Shown one piece after another: positions 24,041-35,902 of a DNA stretch of 64,000 bases (positions within the stretch are counted from its first letter, which is position 1; each line of letters begins with the position of its first letter). This DNA comes from Isoetes taiwanensis (lineage: Eukaryota > Streptophyta > Lycopodiopsida > Isoetales > Isoetaceae), in the NCBI GenBank assembly GCA_021234155.1, contig JAJEKV010000082.1:2043377-2107376 (forward strand). Reading direction: 5' to 3'. The position numbers and the translations under genes are program-made. The notes below the pieces were generated by a model. The model was not told the DNA's origin. It ran no database searches and worked only from the letters and a program-made list of their open reading frames with translations.

Positions 24041-26340
24041 ATCCACGACTAGGAACCCTTCGTCATTGTAAGAGCTTGGGAGATACTATTTGCTTAGTAG
24101 GAAGTTCGAACTGGATACGGACCACCAAAGCCTCCAATACATTAAAATATAAACACCCCTCGAAGAGTTCCTCGAAGAGTATGACTTCAAGATAGTCTAT
24201 GGGCCAAGAAAGCTGAATGTAGTTACAGATGCACTTTCACGATGACCCTTGGAGACAAGAGTGCATTGTAATGCCATTTTGACTTTGGCTAGTGAATTTG
24301 GTAAGAGATTGAAGAAGCCATTTCTTCAAGCTTTGAATTTAAGCTAGATGTATGATCTCTTCTTTGCAAGAGGCAAGAGGCAAGGATAGACAAGGAAAGG
24401 GAAGCTTTCAAGCATTTTAAGAAGGAAGGTAATCTCCTATATCACATGAAATTATGCGTAACAAGCAAGGACAGACAAGGAAAGGGAAACTTTCAAGCAT
24501 TTTAAGAAGGAAGGTAATCTCCTATATCACAAATTATGCGTAACAGAAACATCAGGGGTAAGGAAGTTAATTCTCCATGATACGCATAATAGCCACAAGG
24601 TACATTCAAGAACACCAGTTATGCCAACGGATGAAAGCGGAGCAACTCTGAATTTCAAGAACCTTAGAACCCTTAGTGGTGTCATACGCCAAATAGAAAA
24701 CTGTCAACATGGACTTCATAACAGGCTTCCCAAGAATAGTAAGAGGTCATGATGCCTTAATGGTAGTGGTTGAAAAGTTGTCGAAGATGACACATTTTCT
24801 GCCATGTCAAATCACAGACACATCCCTAGATACCGTCTTGCTCTTTGCAAAAGAGATATTTAGATTGCACGGGATGCCTAGGGAGATCATCTCCAATAGG
24901 GATCCGAAGTTTATAAGTGCCTTCTGGAGAGATTTCTTCAACATCATCAGGACGAAGCTCTGCATGAGCACAACATATCATCCCCAAATAGATGGTCAAA
25001 CAGAGTGAATGAACAGGATATTAGCAGATATGTTGAAAACTATGTTTGGAATAAGCAGGCAAAGTGGGAGGGCTATAATTACTTGGTTGAGTTTACGTAC
25101 AACAGCACCAAGCAAGAATAAGCAGATGCCTCCCTTTATGATTATTATGGCTATCAATACCTCACATCGATTGCGTGACACAAACCTGTGTCAAAGATAT
25201 AAGTCTCTCAATAGTTATTGGCAGATATGCAGTAGTTAATAGAAGAAGTTCAGGGGTATTTGTCAGTTGCAAGAAGCTGTTAGAAGAGTTTGGCTGACAA
25301 ACATAGGATGGCAATGGAATTTCAAGTTGAAGATAGCATGTGACTCAAGATTAAAGTCAAGCTCTATATCGGCAACTGCAAGAAGCTTGCTCCAAGGTGG
25401 GTGAGACCATTTAAGTTATTAAAGAGTAAGTACTCAATCCTACAATCTAGACCTTCCCGCTCACTTAAAGGTCCATAAAGTCTTTCATGTAAGTCTTCTT
25501 AAGAAGCATATGCGTAATCCAAATGAGATATTGGAGTCTTCAGCTTTGTTGAAGATGACTGAGGAACAATTTGAGTCCCAAAAGCCTTCTTGATAAGGCA
25601 TACAAGAAGACAAGAAGGTCGTTGTTCCTTCAATATTTGGTCAAGTGGAAGCACTTGCCAGTGGAAGATGCAAGATGGGTACTAAAATCAAATTTGAATA
25701 AACAATGTCTAGAATTCATGGAGCAATGCCAAGGACGGCTCTCACCGATGGAGTCAACACTAAGCCCCAGGGTGAGTGCAAACGGGGTCCCCTTTCCAAC
25801 AAGATCGGGTGTTTGGGAAGGGGGGGGAATGGGGTGTGGGGGGGTGGGTACTGGGTCCCCTTATATAGCGGGGGTTGGGGGTATGTGTGCAACACATTTA
25901 GAATAGGATCATGGTAGGATGCATGATAGGGTAATTATGGAGGACAAGCCACCTCTTATGCCAAGGGTGACAAAGGGGGTAGGCATTAGACATGCATTTA
26001 TTGTAAGCATGATAGGATATCAGTCTTCCCGCACATCTAAAAGTTTATAAAGTCTTTCATGTAAGTCTTTTAAAGAAGTATACACCTGATCCAGATGAGA
26101 TACTTGAATCATCGGCATTATTGGAGATGACAAAAGAACAATTCAAAATAGTTCCCGAAGTTCTCCTGGGTCGAGCATATAAGCAGACAAGGAGGACTCA
26201 AATCCTGCAATATTTGGTTAAGTGGAAAGTGGAAAGTGGATATAGATAAGGCTTACCCGGACTTTATGAAGCAATGCCAAGAGCGCATCATCAACGATGG
26301 ATCAACCCTGACTCCAAAAATGAGCACATCCTCTTCTGAG
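24041..26340 (+). pseudogene. Gypsy chromovirus pol relic (RNase H, integrase, chromodomain), plus strand
   Basis: In order: an RNase H end ([23 protein letters not shown]; 24100-24250), an integrase catalytic core (VVVEKLSKMTHFLPCQ, LHGMPREIISNRDPKF, TTYHPQIDGQTE; 24740-25008), a linker and a chromodomain (FLQYLVKWKHLPVEDARWVL; 25630-25690). A second, shorter copy of the linker and chromodomain follows at 26030-26330 (TQILQYLVKW). Stops and frameshifts are frequent, and the RT and gag are missing. The family is the same as the minus-strand elements at 35-52 kb. The repeated C-terminus suggests two fragments joined or a local duplication with part of an LTR between. Confidence 0.85.
24384..24545. 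repeat. Tandem duplication inside the Gypsy relic, 85-bp period
   Basis: AGACAAGGAAAGGGAA starts at 24388 and 24473, and about 60 bp after it are nearly identical in both copies, so the RNase H to integrase linker was duplicated after the element decayed. Confidence 0.85.
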
Positions 26341-26794
26341 CGATAGATTCGACAGGGATCATAAAAGGGGTTGTTTGTAGAGGAGAGCATGTAGGCATCA
26401 TATAATGCATTCGTCTATAGCCATTATGGGAGTGATGCCATTCCTTATGTCGAGACGAATAGCTATCCCTAGGCATGATAGGAATCCCTATGTATATTTT
26501 AAGGTTATATGGGGTGATCCCTTTGAACCACAACATATTAAAAATTATCACAATACTAATGTCACTAAGATTCTGCAAGCCAGTAGCAGTGGGCTTCTTG
26601 CCTGCAGGTTTCATGAGTCCACTGAGGACCCACGACTTCGATTTTTATGAACATACTATGGGTTCTATATGACATGTTTTGTGTGAAAGACTTATATAGA
26701 GACAACGATCGTGGTTGATCTATGTATAGTTATCTTTTATGTCAAAGAATTTTCCATGTTATAATTAAATTGTCTCTTAAATTGAGATACCCAT
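26341..26794. other. LTR-like relic of the 24-26 kb Gypsy element
   Basis: CATTATGGGAGTGATGCCAT and ATAGGAATCCCTATGTATAT-like stretches match, in opposite orientation, the sequence flanking the chromodomain end of the minus-strand element at 35650-35850 (CATTATGGGAATACTGCCAT). Boundaries are not clear. No gene. Confidence 0.45.
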
Positions 26795-28332
26795 TGTGAC
26801 GCTCCCTGCTAAATGTACGGCGCCCGGCCGTACACTCCGCAGGAAATCCCCCATCCGGTCCTTCGACCGCACGGGCCCTCCGTCTATCCCGCACTCTGGG
26901 ATCACCGTAGTGCGGGAAGGGGACACGAAGGTGTCTTGCGCGCCCTTCCCCTATGGGCTCCTATCACAGCGGAAGCATAACAACGTCAGAACTAGCAATA
27001 ACAATACATCATACTACCTCGAAGGGTAGTCCATCCACATATCCTAACTGCAAAGAAGATAATCCTATGCCATAAAACATGAGAGCTCCTACCCATGGCT
27101 CCGACTCATAAGGAGGATGACTGACTAGCTAGGCCTCAAGATAGAGCAGACCGAGTCATAACAATGGCGGGGCTGGCTATAGACAATAGCTAGGGTTGAC
27201 CACTCCATCCACCCCTCCTGTACATACTTTGCAGATGGGCTCGATCGGGCTCTGGCATGACTCTAGCCTTCCAGATATGCAATCCCATGGCATCACCCAT
27301 CGGGACTACTCCAGGTTGCATCTCCCTGGTCCGTCGAGGCAGGAAGGGTTGCATCTCCCCTTCCCGGGGTCTAGAGGTTCCACGGGCGGCTAGAGAATCG
27401 TGGCGACACACGATTCATACCCGACTGAACCCCCCAAAACAAGAGCCAAGCTGACACTTGCAACTCTTGAGAGGCAGGGCGACACCATCGCCCTAGGAGG
27501 TGTCGGACCCATGCTCGGCCCACACGAAGTGACATATGGCTAAGGGACCCATGCTCGGCCCACACGAAGGCCGCATCTAATAGGAACTAAGGGATCTAAT
27601 CTAGGAGCATACTACATATGGCTCTAGGTCTCTACCCCCCTTCCCAATACAAGAGGAGCAAACATGATCAACCATCATCACATAATCATCATATCATGAG
27701 AATAATCATAAGAACATCTTAACCTAATCATACAAATCTAACTTACAGTTAGGGTTCCTTGATTAGGGTTCAAGATGATGCATGAGGGTTCTAGGATGGC
27801 TCTACCCTAGATACAAGATACTAACTCATCTGGAATGCTAATTCCAGATGAACTACTATGAGCACTACTCTGCATACCTGCTCCAGAAGCACTCCCTCCC
27901 AATCCTGGCTCTCCATGATCTTCAAGGTGTTCGAGGTAGCTCCCACTCCTGTTGATGCGCTCACGCTCTGGGGCCTGCCACGCTTGCTGTGCTACAGCAA
28001 ACGGTTCTCGAAACAGAGTTTCGAGCGCGAAGAAGGTTCCCAGACTGTTGGAGCCAGAAAAGAGGCCTAGGGTTAGGGTTTAGGCCTTTATAGGTTAGGG
28101 TTCACATGTTATGCCACGTGGCTCCAATAGGGTAAGTCCGTGTGGCGGGTGCCCAATAGGTTAAGGCCACGTGGAAGATGGTCTTAACCTAAGGTTGGCT
28201 AAGTTTATGAATAACTTAGTCATGCCCCCTAGTGCCACAATCTATGGTATATAAGGCTATGAAGATAGACTTGTATAGTGACGGTCCTGGAAATATACGT
28301 ATTTATGGCGTATATTTCCCTGGAACGTCACA
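26795..28332. mobile_element. Solo LTR of the Gypsy family (1538 bp)
   Basis: It starts TGTGACGCTCC and ends GGAACGTCACA, inverted ends typical of LTRs. The flanks CCCAT (26790-26794) and CCCGT (28333-28337) form a 5-bp target duplication with one change. The conserved block CACTCCATCC..CCCCTCCTG is at about 27200, in the same orientation as in the LTRs at 33.9 and 41.1 kb. No internal element sequence is attached, so this is a solo LTR from LTR-LTR recombination. Confidence 0.8.
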
Positions 28333-28599
28333 CCCGTGCTTCAATGTTGACGACAACTTTAATTCGGGGGAGGGAGACGTTCCAGTACTTTGTATGCCAT
28401 TTGTGCAAATATGTGGCCGGCAACATGAATAATTAATATAGATGTTAATTATTCATTCATGTTAATGATTAACAGGATAAGGTTAGCTATGTTAAGTTAA
28501 ACATAATTAATTAACAGCTAGCTATGCTAAATTGATTAATAATTAGTAATTAACTATGTTAATTTAGTTATTAAGTAATTTAGGTTAGCATTTTTCACC

Positions 28600-29760
28600 C
28601 AACCCAAATTGTTTGGGCAAAAGGAAGATGCTATTTTCAGGCTCACCCACCTCCAATTTGCCCCAAATCAATTCTGGGAAACTTGGAGGGGGAGGAGTAG
28701 CCATAGCCACCAGAAGATGGAGCATCTCAGAGATAACGGATCCAGCCAGGAAACTGATTGGTAGGTAACTTGAGTGTTAGTTAGGAATTGACCCATGTTT
28801 GAATTGATAGATGATAAATATTATGATGATGATTCTTAGTTTGAAGTTATGGATGGATGTTTGGTAGTTCTTTGTTGCACCTCTTGTGGTTGCGGGAGAA
28901 AACAGGGTAGCGACCTAAAAGCTAGTAAAATTGTAGATGATTCTAGCTAGAACCCTGCAAATCCCAATAAATACGGCCTGTGTACAAGAGCCCTCTGGTT
29001 CTAGATGTTATGTAACGACTTTGCACCAAATAACAGGGATAATGAGATTATGGAGGGTAGGACTTTGCTGAGCATAGGGACTGGGGTCCTTTTCAGCAAG
29101 CTCGACTTATAGTCGACCATCGTGTATGGGCCAGGTATGATTCTGATGCCACCTGGGTCACAAACATAATCTTGGGCTCGATAGGATGCGGGTGAGCCCA
29201 ACCTATGGATTCTGGAGGGGAAGTTGGGTATGGAGGGGTGCGTCTAGCTCACCCATAATCTCATTATGCTCCTGAAAGAGACTTATTCCATTCCTACCTC
29301 ATCGACCAGAGAGACGTAACCTAGAGTAGTTCCATAGGGTGACTCCGTGGAGTTGCGTCTTCAGAATGCTATAGTCGTATCTCATCACATGTCAGCCTAT
29401 CTACAAAGTGTGCACAGGAGGAGCAGATGGAGTGGACTACCCTAGCCATTGTTCTATGCCAGCCTCAATGCCATTGTCATGATTCCGTCTGTTGTTGTCT
29501 AGAGACCTTGACCATCAATCGACCCTTTTTGAATCTGAACCTGGGGTAGAACCCTCACTTATGATGCCTTGTGTATGTTATATTGATATTCGTATTGATG
29601 ATGGATGGGCCACCCTTCTTGGTGGTATATTATTTATACGTATTGCTCCCAATCCCAAAAGAGGAATGGGGCCAATGACGCCTTTGTGTCCTTCACTCGA
29701 ATACTTGGCCCCATCACAAGTGGTCTTGTTTATGACAACAATATTACATGCCCTTTTTTT
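28600..29760. mobile_element. Diverged LTR relic of the same family in reverse orientation
   Basis: GCACAGGAGGAGCAGATGGA followed by GTGGACTACCCTAGCC (about 29412-29448) is the reverse complement of the LTR block near 34273. CCAATAAATACGGCCTGTGT (28967) and GGTGGTATATTATTTATACG (29622) also match the inverted LTR at 33.9-35.4 kb. The ends TGTGACG/CGTCACA are lost. It abuts the peroxidase exon at 29.8-30.1 kb, which lacks its downstream exons. Confidence 0.65.
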
Positions 29761-29937
29761 AAGCTACAAACAGAATCCTATGTAGTTTTATTTTATTGAC
29801 AGATTTTGAAGAATGCAATAGTGTTGATGCATCACAAATGATATAGAACATCCGTCAATCAACATAAATATATATGCAGCATAGAAAATGCCCAACAAAC
29901 AGAGTAATGCAAACCAAAAGTTGATAAGGACCTGAAC

Positions 29938-30129
29938 CTGGCAGGCATGGAAGACGACGCGAAGAAGAGCAGCAGGGGCAGTTGGATCAAACACACGATT
30001 TTGCTGAAGTGTTCTTCTTGCAATATTCTCAGCATCAGGGCAAGTATCAGCATAAAAGCCACGCCTCGATCCATTTGCCATTGCGCCATAGCTCCAGCAG
30101 CTGATCCATGCAAGCAATATCAACAACAT
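29938..30129 (-). pseudogene. Class III (secretory) peroxidase, first exon only
   Basis: Secretory haem peroxidases oxidise phenolics in the cell wall. The 64-codon exon has a signal peptide (MLLILLAWISCWSYGAMA) and the mature N-terminus GFYADTCPDAENIARRTL, then TAPAALLRVVFHACQ before a GT at 29937. The family has LLRLHFHDCFVQ here. The distal Arg and His are kept, but Asp of HDC is Ala and the FV pair is missing, so the exon end is deleted. No other exon (GCDASVLL, proximal His block) lies to the left; an LTR relic does. So this is a decapitated gene, or a 5' part cut off by insertion. Confidence 0.8.
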
Positions 30130-31669
30130 TTCGCCTCTTTCTAATTATGCAATTCCGTTGTGAGGCTTGTGCTTGTGGGCAATATATAACATCTTCGGGA
30201 ATCATTGCCGAATCATTGGGCAGAGGTTTTGCATTTTGAAATCAAGAAAATGGATTAGATCACCAGAATGCAGATAGGGTCTTGCGTGTTTAAGTCTGCC
30301 GGTCCATCGTTCAACATGGCGAAAAAATTGCATTTATCATCAAAATCCTCAAGTTTGCACGAACAGCTGCAATATTTGGCTAAGCTTATTAGACATCGCA
30401 CCCTTTCATTTGGGGACACACGGATACCTAACATGCACAATCTAAGCTATCAATCAAGAAAAACGGATAAATCTGGGCCGTCGGGTGGGGCGGAGGGGCA
30501 TTGGGACAATCTCGGCCATTGATCGGGCAGACAGACGCCACGGTTTTATATTATAGGACTATTTGAAGATAGTGTCTAGTCCTTGCAGTTCGAGTTTAAC
30601 TCCCACAAATGCAGGAGGAAGAACATTTAATGTTCTTCCTCCTGCATTTGTGGGTTCCTATACTCTAATGTCCATAAGATCTTCAATTCGTCTTGAGGAT
30701 ACTCCTAGTCCAGAACCCAACATATTGCCTACACCTTTTGTGCCTTCTCCAACTCCAGTTAGAAACATCTTAATTACACCTTTTGCACCATCTCCCGCTT
30801 CACACAACAGACTAGCCTCACCCTTCCTTCCATGAGGCTCCTATTCTGAGATGCCCAGTGTGGGCAGACCAACTCGAGCAGTACGCTTAAGACCTTGTAA
30901 ACTTCATCATAATTTTTTTGAACATAACTTTAGCTCCTTCATATCTTCATTTAATGAAATTTTACCCTCACCACCACGTCATACACCTATTGTCACACAT
31001 AATTATAGCGAATTTCAGTCTGCTGTTAGAAATATATTTGAAGATTTCACATGGATAAGCTACGTGCAGTTAGGGATAACTACAGCTCTATGACATTGTC
31101 TTACCAGAATGCCTACTTGGCTTATCATATAAGACCAGACCGTCAGACCTTCTTACATTACATCAACCGTGAACAAGTTTGCCAAAACTGCTTCATGGTT
31201 GTCCATCATTTAGGGGCCAGTAGAATGTCTTGAACACACACAAAATTAGATAAAAATCCTGCAACAGATGATCACTGTGGAGCTAGAAGAGTTATAACAA
31301 TGCATGCCTTAGTTGATGTATCTCAGATGGAGAATTACTTTAGAGAGATATGTGAAAAGTTGCCCAAATAATAGGCATCGATCCGAGCCATCGGATCAAC
31401 ATTCTGGAAAGGGACGAGCACCTATATATGCACTATTCATTATTGTTATCGGTGTCTTCTCCTTGGCCATTGCTTCCCTTGGCTCTATCCATCCTCTTTT
31501 CTTCCTCTTTAGATCGCTCTTCCTCTTTTCTTCCTCTTTAGATCGCTCTTCCTCTTTTCTTCCCTTTTAGATTGCTCTTCCTCTTTCCTTCCCTTTTCAC
31601 TTGCTCTTCCGCATGGTTTCTTGAAACTAACTTTTGTTTTGCATACTATGAGGAGGATTCACAAACTGA
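30130..31669. other. Peroxidase upstream region and unrecognised open frames
   Basis: The first 400 bp would contain the promoter of the peroxidase exon. From 30563 the plus strand has Pro/Ser-rich open frames (PSPEPNILPTPFVPSPTP) and a second frame with NYSEFQSAVRNIFEDFTWI near 31000-31070. I do not recognise a family. The 53-nt foldback at 30602 lies inside the first frame. TC-rich 33-bp repeats (GATCGCTCTTCCTCTTTTCT) lie at about 31500-31600. Confidence 0.35.
30602..30654. repeat. Perfect 53-nt foldback (26-bp arms, 1-nt loop)
   Basis: The left arm 30602-30627 begins CCCACAAATGCAGGAGGAAG. The right arm 30629-30654 is its exact reverse complement. There is no mismatch. Confidence 0.97.
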
Positions 31670-32141
31670 GATAGCAGACGGTTGATTTCCTCACAGGGAC
31701 ACCAACGGTTTAAAGGCGGCCCTGGTATCTTTCTTTGTGGTATTTTGTTGCATGCAGGGCGGATTCGTCAGAATCAAATCAATTCATAGAGACTTGGGCA
31801 GCTCAGGCATCTTGGAAGTATTCATCTTGCTTTGCCAGTTTTCTATGCATTTTGCAGGCGTGGTTCATTCTTCCTTAGCACAATTGCCTCGTGTATACTG
31901 GCTGATTTATGCATGTCAATTGAAGGAGTAGCGTTTCTCGCATGCATCTCTGGTTCAGATTGTTTTTTCGGATGGAATCCCTCGATTGATTGCTTTTCGT
32001 ATTTTGCACAGATAACAGACGGTTGATTTCCTCACAGTGACACCAACGGTTTGAAGGCGGCTCTGGTATCTCTCTTTGTGTTATTTGGTTGCATGCAGGG
32101 CGAATTCGTCAGAAAAGAATCAATTCATAGAGACTTGGGCA
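31670..32141. repeat. Direct repeat, two 131-bp copies 341 bp apart
   Basis: 31670-31800 and 32011-32141 share CAGACGGTTGATTTCCTCAC, TTGCATGCAGGGCG and AATTCATAGAGACTTGGGCA, with about 10% differences. The 210-bp spacer is unrelated. No gene or terminal motif explains it. Confidence 0.85.
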
Positions 32142-32320
32142 ATTGAGCTTACTATGACAAATCATCTCATTTCGGCATACCCCATCAATTTTAACTGTTC
32201 GTATGCATGTTGTTCCGCTTTCTCCAAGTGCGTTCTGCGCTCCCTTCTGTTGTTCGGATTTTGTACAGACAAGTTTAGTTGTCCTTTTTCCATTTTATAC
32301 ATTTATAGAAATTCTATTTT

Positions 32321-33067
32321 GGGAAATTTACCAAAATAACCTTAATTGTTGACTTAATTCCCAAAAAGCTCTTTGTATTTTTTAAAATTCACAAAATGCC
32401 CTTAATTCTTAAGTATTTTCCCAAATAGTCCTTTGTATTTTTTAAATCATCAAAAAGCACGTATTCACAATAGAGGATCATTTTCTAAGAGGAAGTGTTT
32501 CTTATAGATGACAATAATTTGGAAAATAAATTTCAAAAATCATTATGACAAAAATATGCAACAGAAATGTCAAATAGAATTTCTGCAACTGCCTTCATCA
32601 TGCCCGAAATTACCACCACGTGTGCATTTGTACACACGCTTTTCTCTATCCATATCTTTTGTCCTATCCCATTTGCTTTTAGGCCTGCCAGGACGATGCC
32701 ATGTTGCAAGAGGTAGCAATTTATTATTTTCAAGAATTTTAATATTTGGAGGATAGATAGGACATCATATAAATAACAAAAATGAGCTCTACAAGTAACC
32801 TGGATGGGTATAAAGCAGCTTCTCCACAGGATGCCCAAAAGCTTCTCTTTCAATACGATTTTTATAAAAGCATTAAATTAGTCGTCTTTGATCATTTCTA
32901 GTATTAGAATGAAATGATAGACTTATCTCTAGCTTTTGGAGATCTTTAAGTTACAAGGAGCTATTTGGGAAAATACTTAAGAATTAAGGGCATTTTGGGA
33001 ATTTCACAAATACGAAGGGCTTTTTGGGAATTAAGTCAACAATTACGGTTATTTTGGTAAATTTCCC
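32321..33067. mobile_element. Non-autonomous MULE (747 bp) with about 120-bp TIRs and 9-bp TSD
   Basis: The left arm from 32321 (GGGAAATTTACCAAAATAAC) and the right arm ending 33067 (GTTATTTTGGTAAATTTCCC) are inverted copies over about 120 bp with few mismatches. Flanks TTCTATTTT (32312-32320) and TTTTATTTT (33068-33076) fit a 9-bp target duplication, the Mutator signature. Its interior holds a transposase zinc-knuckle relic. Confidence 0.85.
32585..32698 (-). pseudogene. MuDR-type transposase C-terminal CCHC zinc-knuckle relic
   Basis: The minus strand reads HRPGRPKSKWDRTKDMDREK, then RVYKCTRGGNFGHDEGSCRN. Plant MULE transposases end with GRPKK..R followed by CxxCGxxGHNxxxC. Here the second Cys is Gly (CTRG for CTRC), while the first Cys, the His and the last Cys are kept. 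It lies inside the MULE at 32321-33067, which confirms the superfamily. It has no start and no catalytic domain. Confidence 0.8.
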
Positions 33068-33855
33068 TTTTATTTTATATATTAACAAATGTAAAAATAT
33101 ATAGTGTTGTTGTTAAGGTATAGGTTTGTCACCTTATGGATGAGAGTTCTAGCTATGGTACTGTCAATTCATTTTTTTTTGTAGCTTTAGTTGGTTAAGT
33201 TTAATATTCCCGCTAACGTATGCTTTTTATCTTCTAGTCATCGTACAGACTTCATTTTTGCGGGCCTCATCTTGTCCACTTATGTTTTTATCCTCTCATA
33301 ATAGATAGTTGTAACTGGGCTCCTCTTGCCAACTTATGTTTTTGATCCTCTTATATTGGAACAAGCTTGACCGCTGCCAATTTAATGAGTCGTTTTTAAT
33401 CCAGTCATTTGTGCTTGCCCCCTTATCCATTTTGGCTATGCCTTTGACCTCAACCACGACTTTAAACTCGATCTCCACTCAGCCCCCCTAATACTGTTAT
33501 TTTCTTTTCATTTTTTAGAGTTAAATTGTTGTATTTTCTTGGGCATTTCCTTCCTTGTTGCATGGCACATATTGTCGTGCTTCAAAAATTGATTTGTATG
33601 ATTTTCTTGTGCATTATTATGGTGGACATCATTGTGCATGTAGGAGATAAAATGTTGTTGCTAGATCAATGGCATTTTTTATTTTGGGACTTGTATTGTG
33701 ATCAGAGCACTCTATTATTCTTATATAGACTCATCTGTCTTTTCTTGGAGGTCTTATATTTTTTCATCTTCGACTTAGAAAATGAGCTCGAGGTGATATG
33801 CTACTTTCATTTAGTTGGCTTTGTTCAATGTTTTCACTAACACTTCCCTTGGTCT
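33068..33855. other. Gene-free stretch between the MULE and the Gypsy element
   Basis: T-rich on the plus strand. Open frames are short and hydrophobic by composition. No element ends or genes recognised. Confidence 0.4.
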
Positions 33856-35377
33856 TATGACGCTCCTAGAATCCATACGATGCTCCCATCGTATAGATAC
33901 GGGACTTCCCCTCCCACGGTGACTAAATCACCATGGCAAAGCCCTCCGTCATACTCGGACTACTTGGAATGGCCAAGTATCCGGGCGAGGAACACGGAGG
34001 TGTCATTCGTCCCACGTCCTCAATGGGAAATCCTATACGACAGAAGCATACATATACGTTAGCATACAATCATAATGCAAAATAATATACCACCACGATA
34101 TACAATCATGGGGAAGACAATACATCCATAACAACATGAAATAACACAATAACAGGGCACTACCCCGGGCTCAGACTCCAAGGGATCAACTGACGGCCAG
34201 GGTCTCAAGATATCAACAGATGGAAGTATAACATGGTGTTGGCTGGCATAAGATAATGGCTGGGGTTGTCCACTCCATCCGCCCCTCCTGTGCACACTTT
34301 GCAGATAGACTGAATCATGCTATGACTTGCTTGTAGCCCTCCGGAGACGCAATCCCAAGGAATCACCCTTTGGGACTACTCCGGGTTACATCTCCCCGGT
34401 TCGATGAGGCAGGTCAGAGAGGCGTCTCCTCCCCGAGTATGACGGATCCCTGGGTGTGCTAGAGAACACGTGCCGCATCAGCGACCCCCCCATCCGTACC
34501 CGACTTACTCCCCAAAATCTAAAGCTCAGCTCACCAACCCGTTCGAGCCCAGGGCGGCCATATAGGCTCCCACCCTCCGGCCCAGAGAGTGTCAGACCCA
34601 TACCCAGCCCACACACAGTGACTGGCTATAAGTCTAGCACACTATAGGAGTCCCCTAGCCGCGCTAGGCAGGACCCCACCCCCGATTCACCCTCATACGC
34701 GTTGTCTGGTGCTGAACCACATCATAGCATCTCCAGCCAGGTTGGCTCTTGTGCACAGGCCGCAATTATTGGGTATTAAGGAATCTAACTAGAGACATCT
34801 CTAATTCTAAGAGGCCTTTAGGTCTCTACCCTTCCTTAATTCCCAATACACTGAAGAAGCAGAAAGAACTAATGTAATTACCATCCATGTATTCAGAACA
34901 ATTCATAAAGAGAATTTAATCATTCCATCTACTCAAAGAAGTGTCAGCAGAAAAGAAACCTGTCTACTGACTAATCGGTGTCTTGGCTGGAGCCATGGTC
35001 ACGATAGACGTCCATCCTTCAAAGCTGGTAGGTAAGTATTAGCAAAAACAAGTGTAGGCTGCTGGCTGCTGCTCCTCCTCAATCCCAATTCGAATTTGGG
35101 TGAGAAATTGGGGTAGGACCCCTATTCCTTGCCCAAAAATGGCAAGTTCCCCCTGGCCAATCGATTTGGGCCAGGTGGCACTCCCTTATTGGCGGAAATT
35201 AGCTAATTGGACCATAATAACTTAATTAGGTTAATTAAGCCTTTATAATCCATAATAATTAACATAGCTAATAAAAACCATTATGGGTAACCCTCACTTG
35301 GACCACTGAGCCCATTCTGTCCTGGTGATGTGTCATGGTACACATACATATACCGTATAGATACCTGGAACGTCACA
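33856..35377. repeat. LTR1, 3' LTR of Gypsy A (1522 bp)
   Basis: It starts TATGACGCTCC (expected TG mutated to TA) and ends GGAACGTCACA at 35377. It shares the CACTCCATCCGCCCCTCCTG block at about 34270 with the LTRs at 26.8 and 41.1 kb. A polypyrimidine stretch on the plus strand directly after it is the polypurine tract of the minus-strand element. Confidence 0.85.
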
Positions 35378-35390
35378 TTCTCTCCCCCTT
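35378..35390 (-). other. Polypurine tract of Gypsy A
   Basis: The plus strand reads TTCTCTCCCCCTT directly inside LTR1, i.e. AAGGGGGAGAGAA on the element's sense strand. It primes plus-strand DNA synthesis. The equivalent in element B is TTCTCCCCACC at 49922. Confidence 0.75.
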
Positions 35391-35902
35391 GGATTAATGC
35401 TATCCTCAGCATTAGAGTTAGTGGAGAGTAAGTTATAGCAGAAATAACTTTAATTTATTAAAATAGGAAAGGTTTACATACGGAAACAGTAGGACAATAA
35501 GTCTCGTCTCAACAAAACAGTAAGAACTCATTTTGAAAAAAGATTTCAAGACAAGTCAAGTTCAAAATACAAGTTGGCCTACGACGTGAGGCCTCCATTC
35601 TTCTGGAGCTCATCAGTATGCTCTACTGGCCTGCAGTGGTGCATGCATTAGTGTTTAAGAAATAAGTAAAATAGTGTGGTTGAAGGGACCACCACCTTAA
35701 AGAATAAAAATATGAATGCAAGGGTCCTATCATGTCTAAGGCTCGCATGTCGTCTCGGTGTAAGGAATGGCAGTATTCCCATAATGGCCGTAGAAGAATG
35801 CGTCCTATCATGAATGCCTATATGCCCACTTTCCCATATAGGATGCATGTACCCCCCAACCCCTAGAATGATCCCTGGTGGATCACGCTCGTATGACCCC
35901 TC

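Noticed and set aside
30563-31233. Plus-strand Pro/Ser-rich frames as a real gene
   Set aside because: They cross a perfect foldback, change frame twice and match no family I know; kept only as a note.
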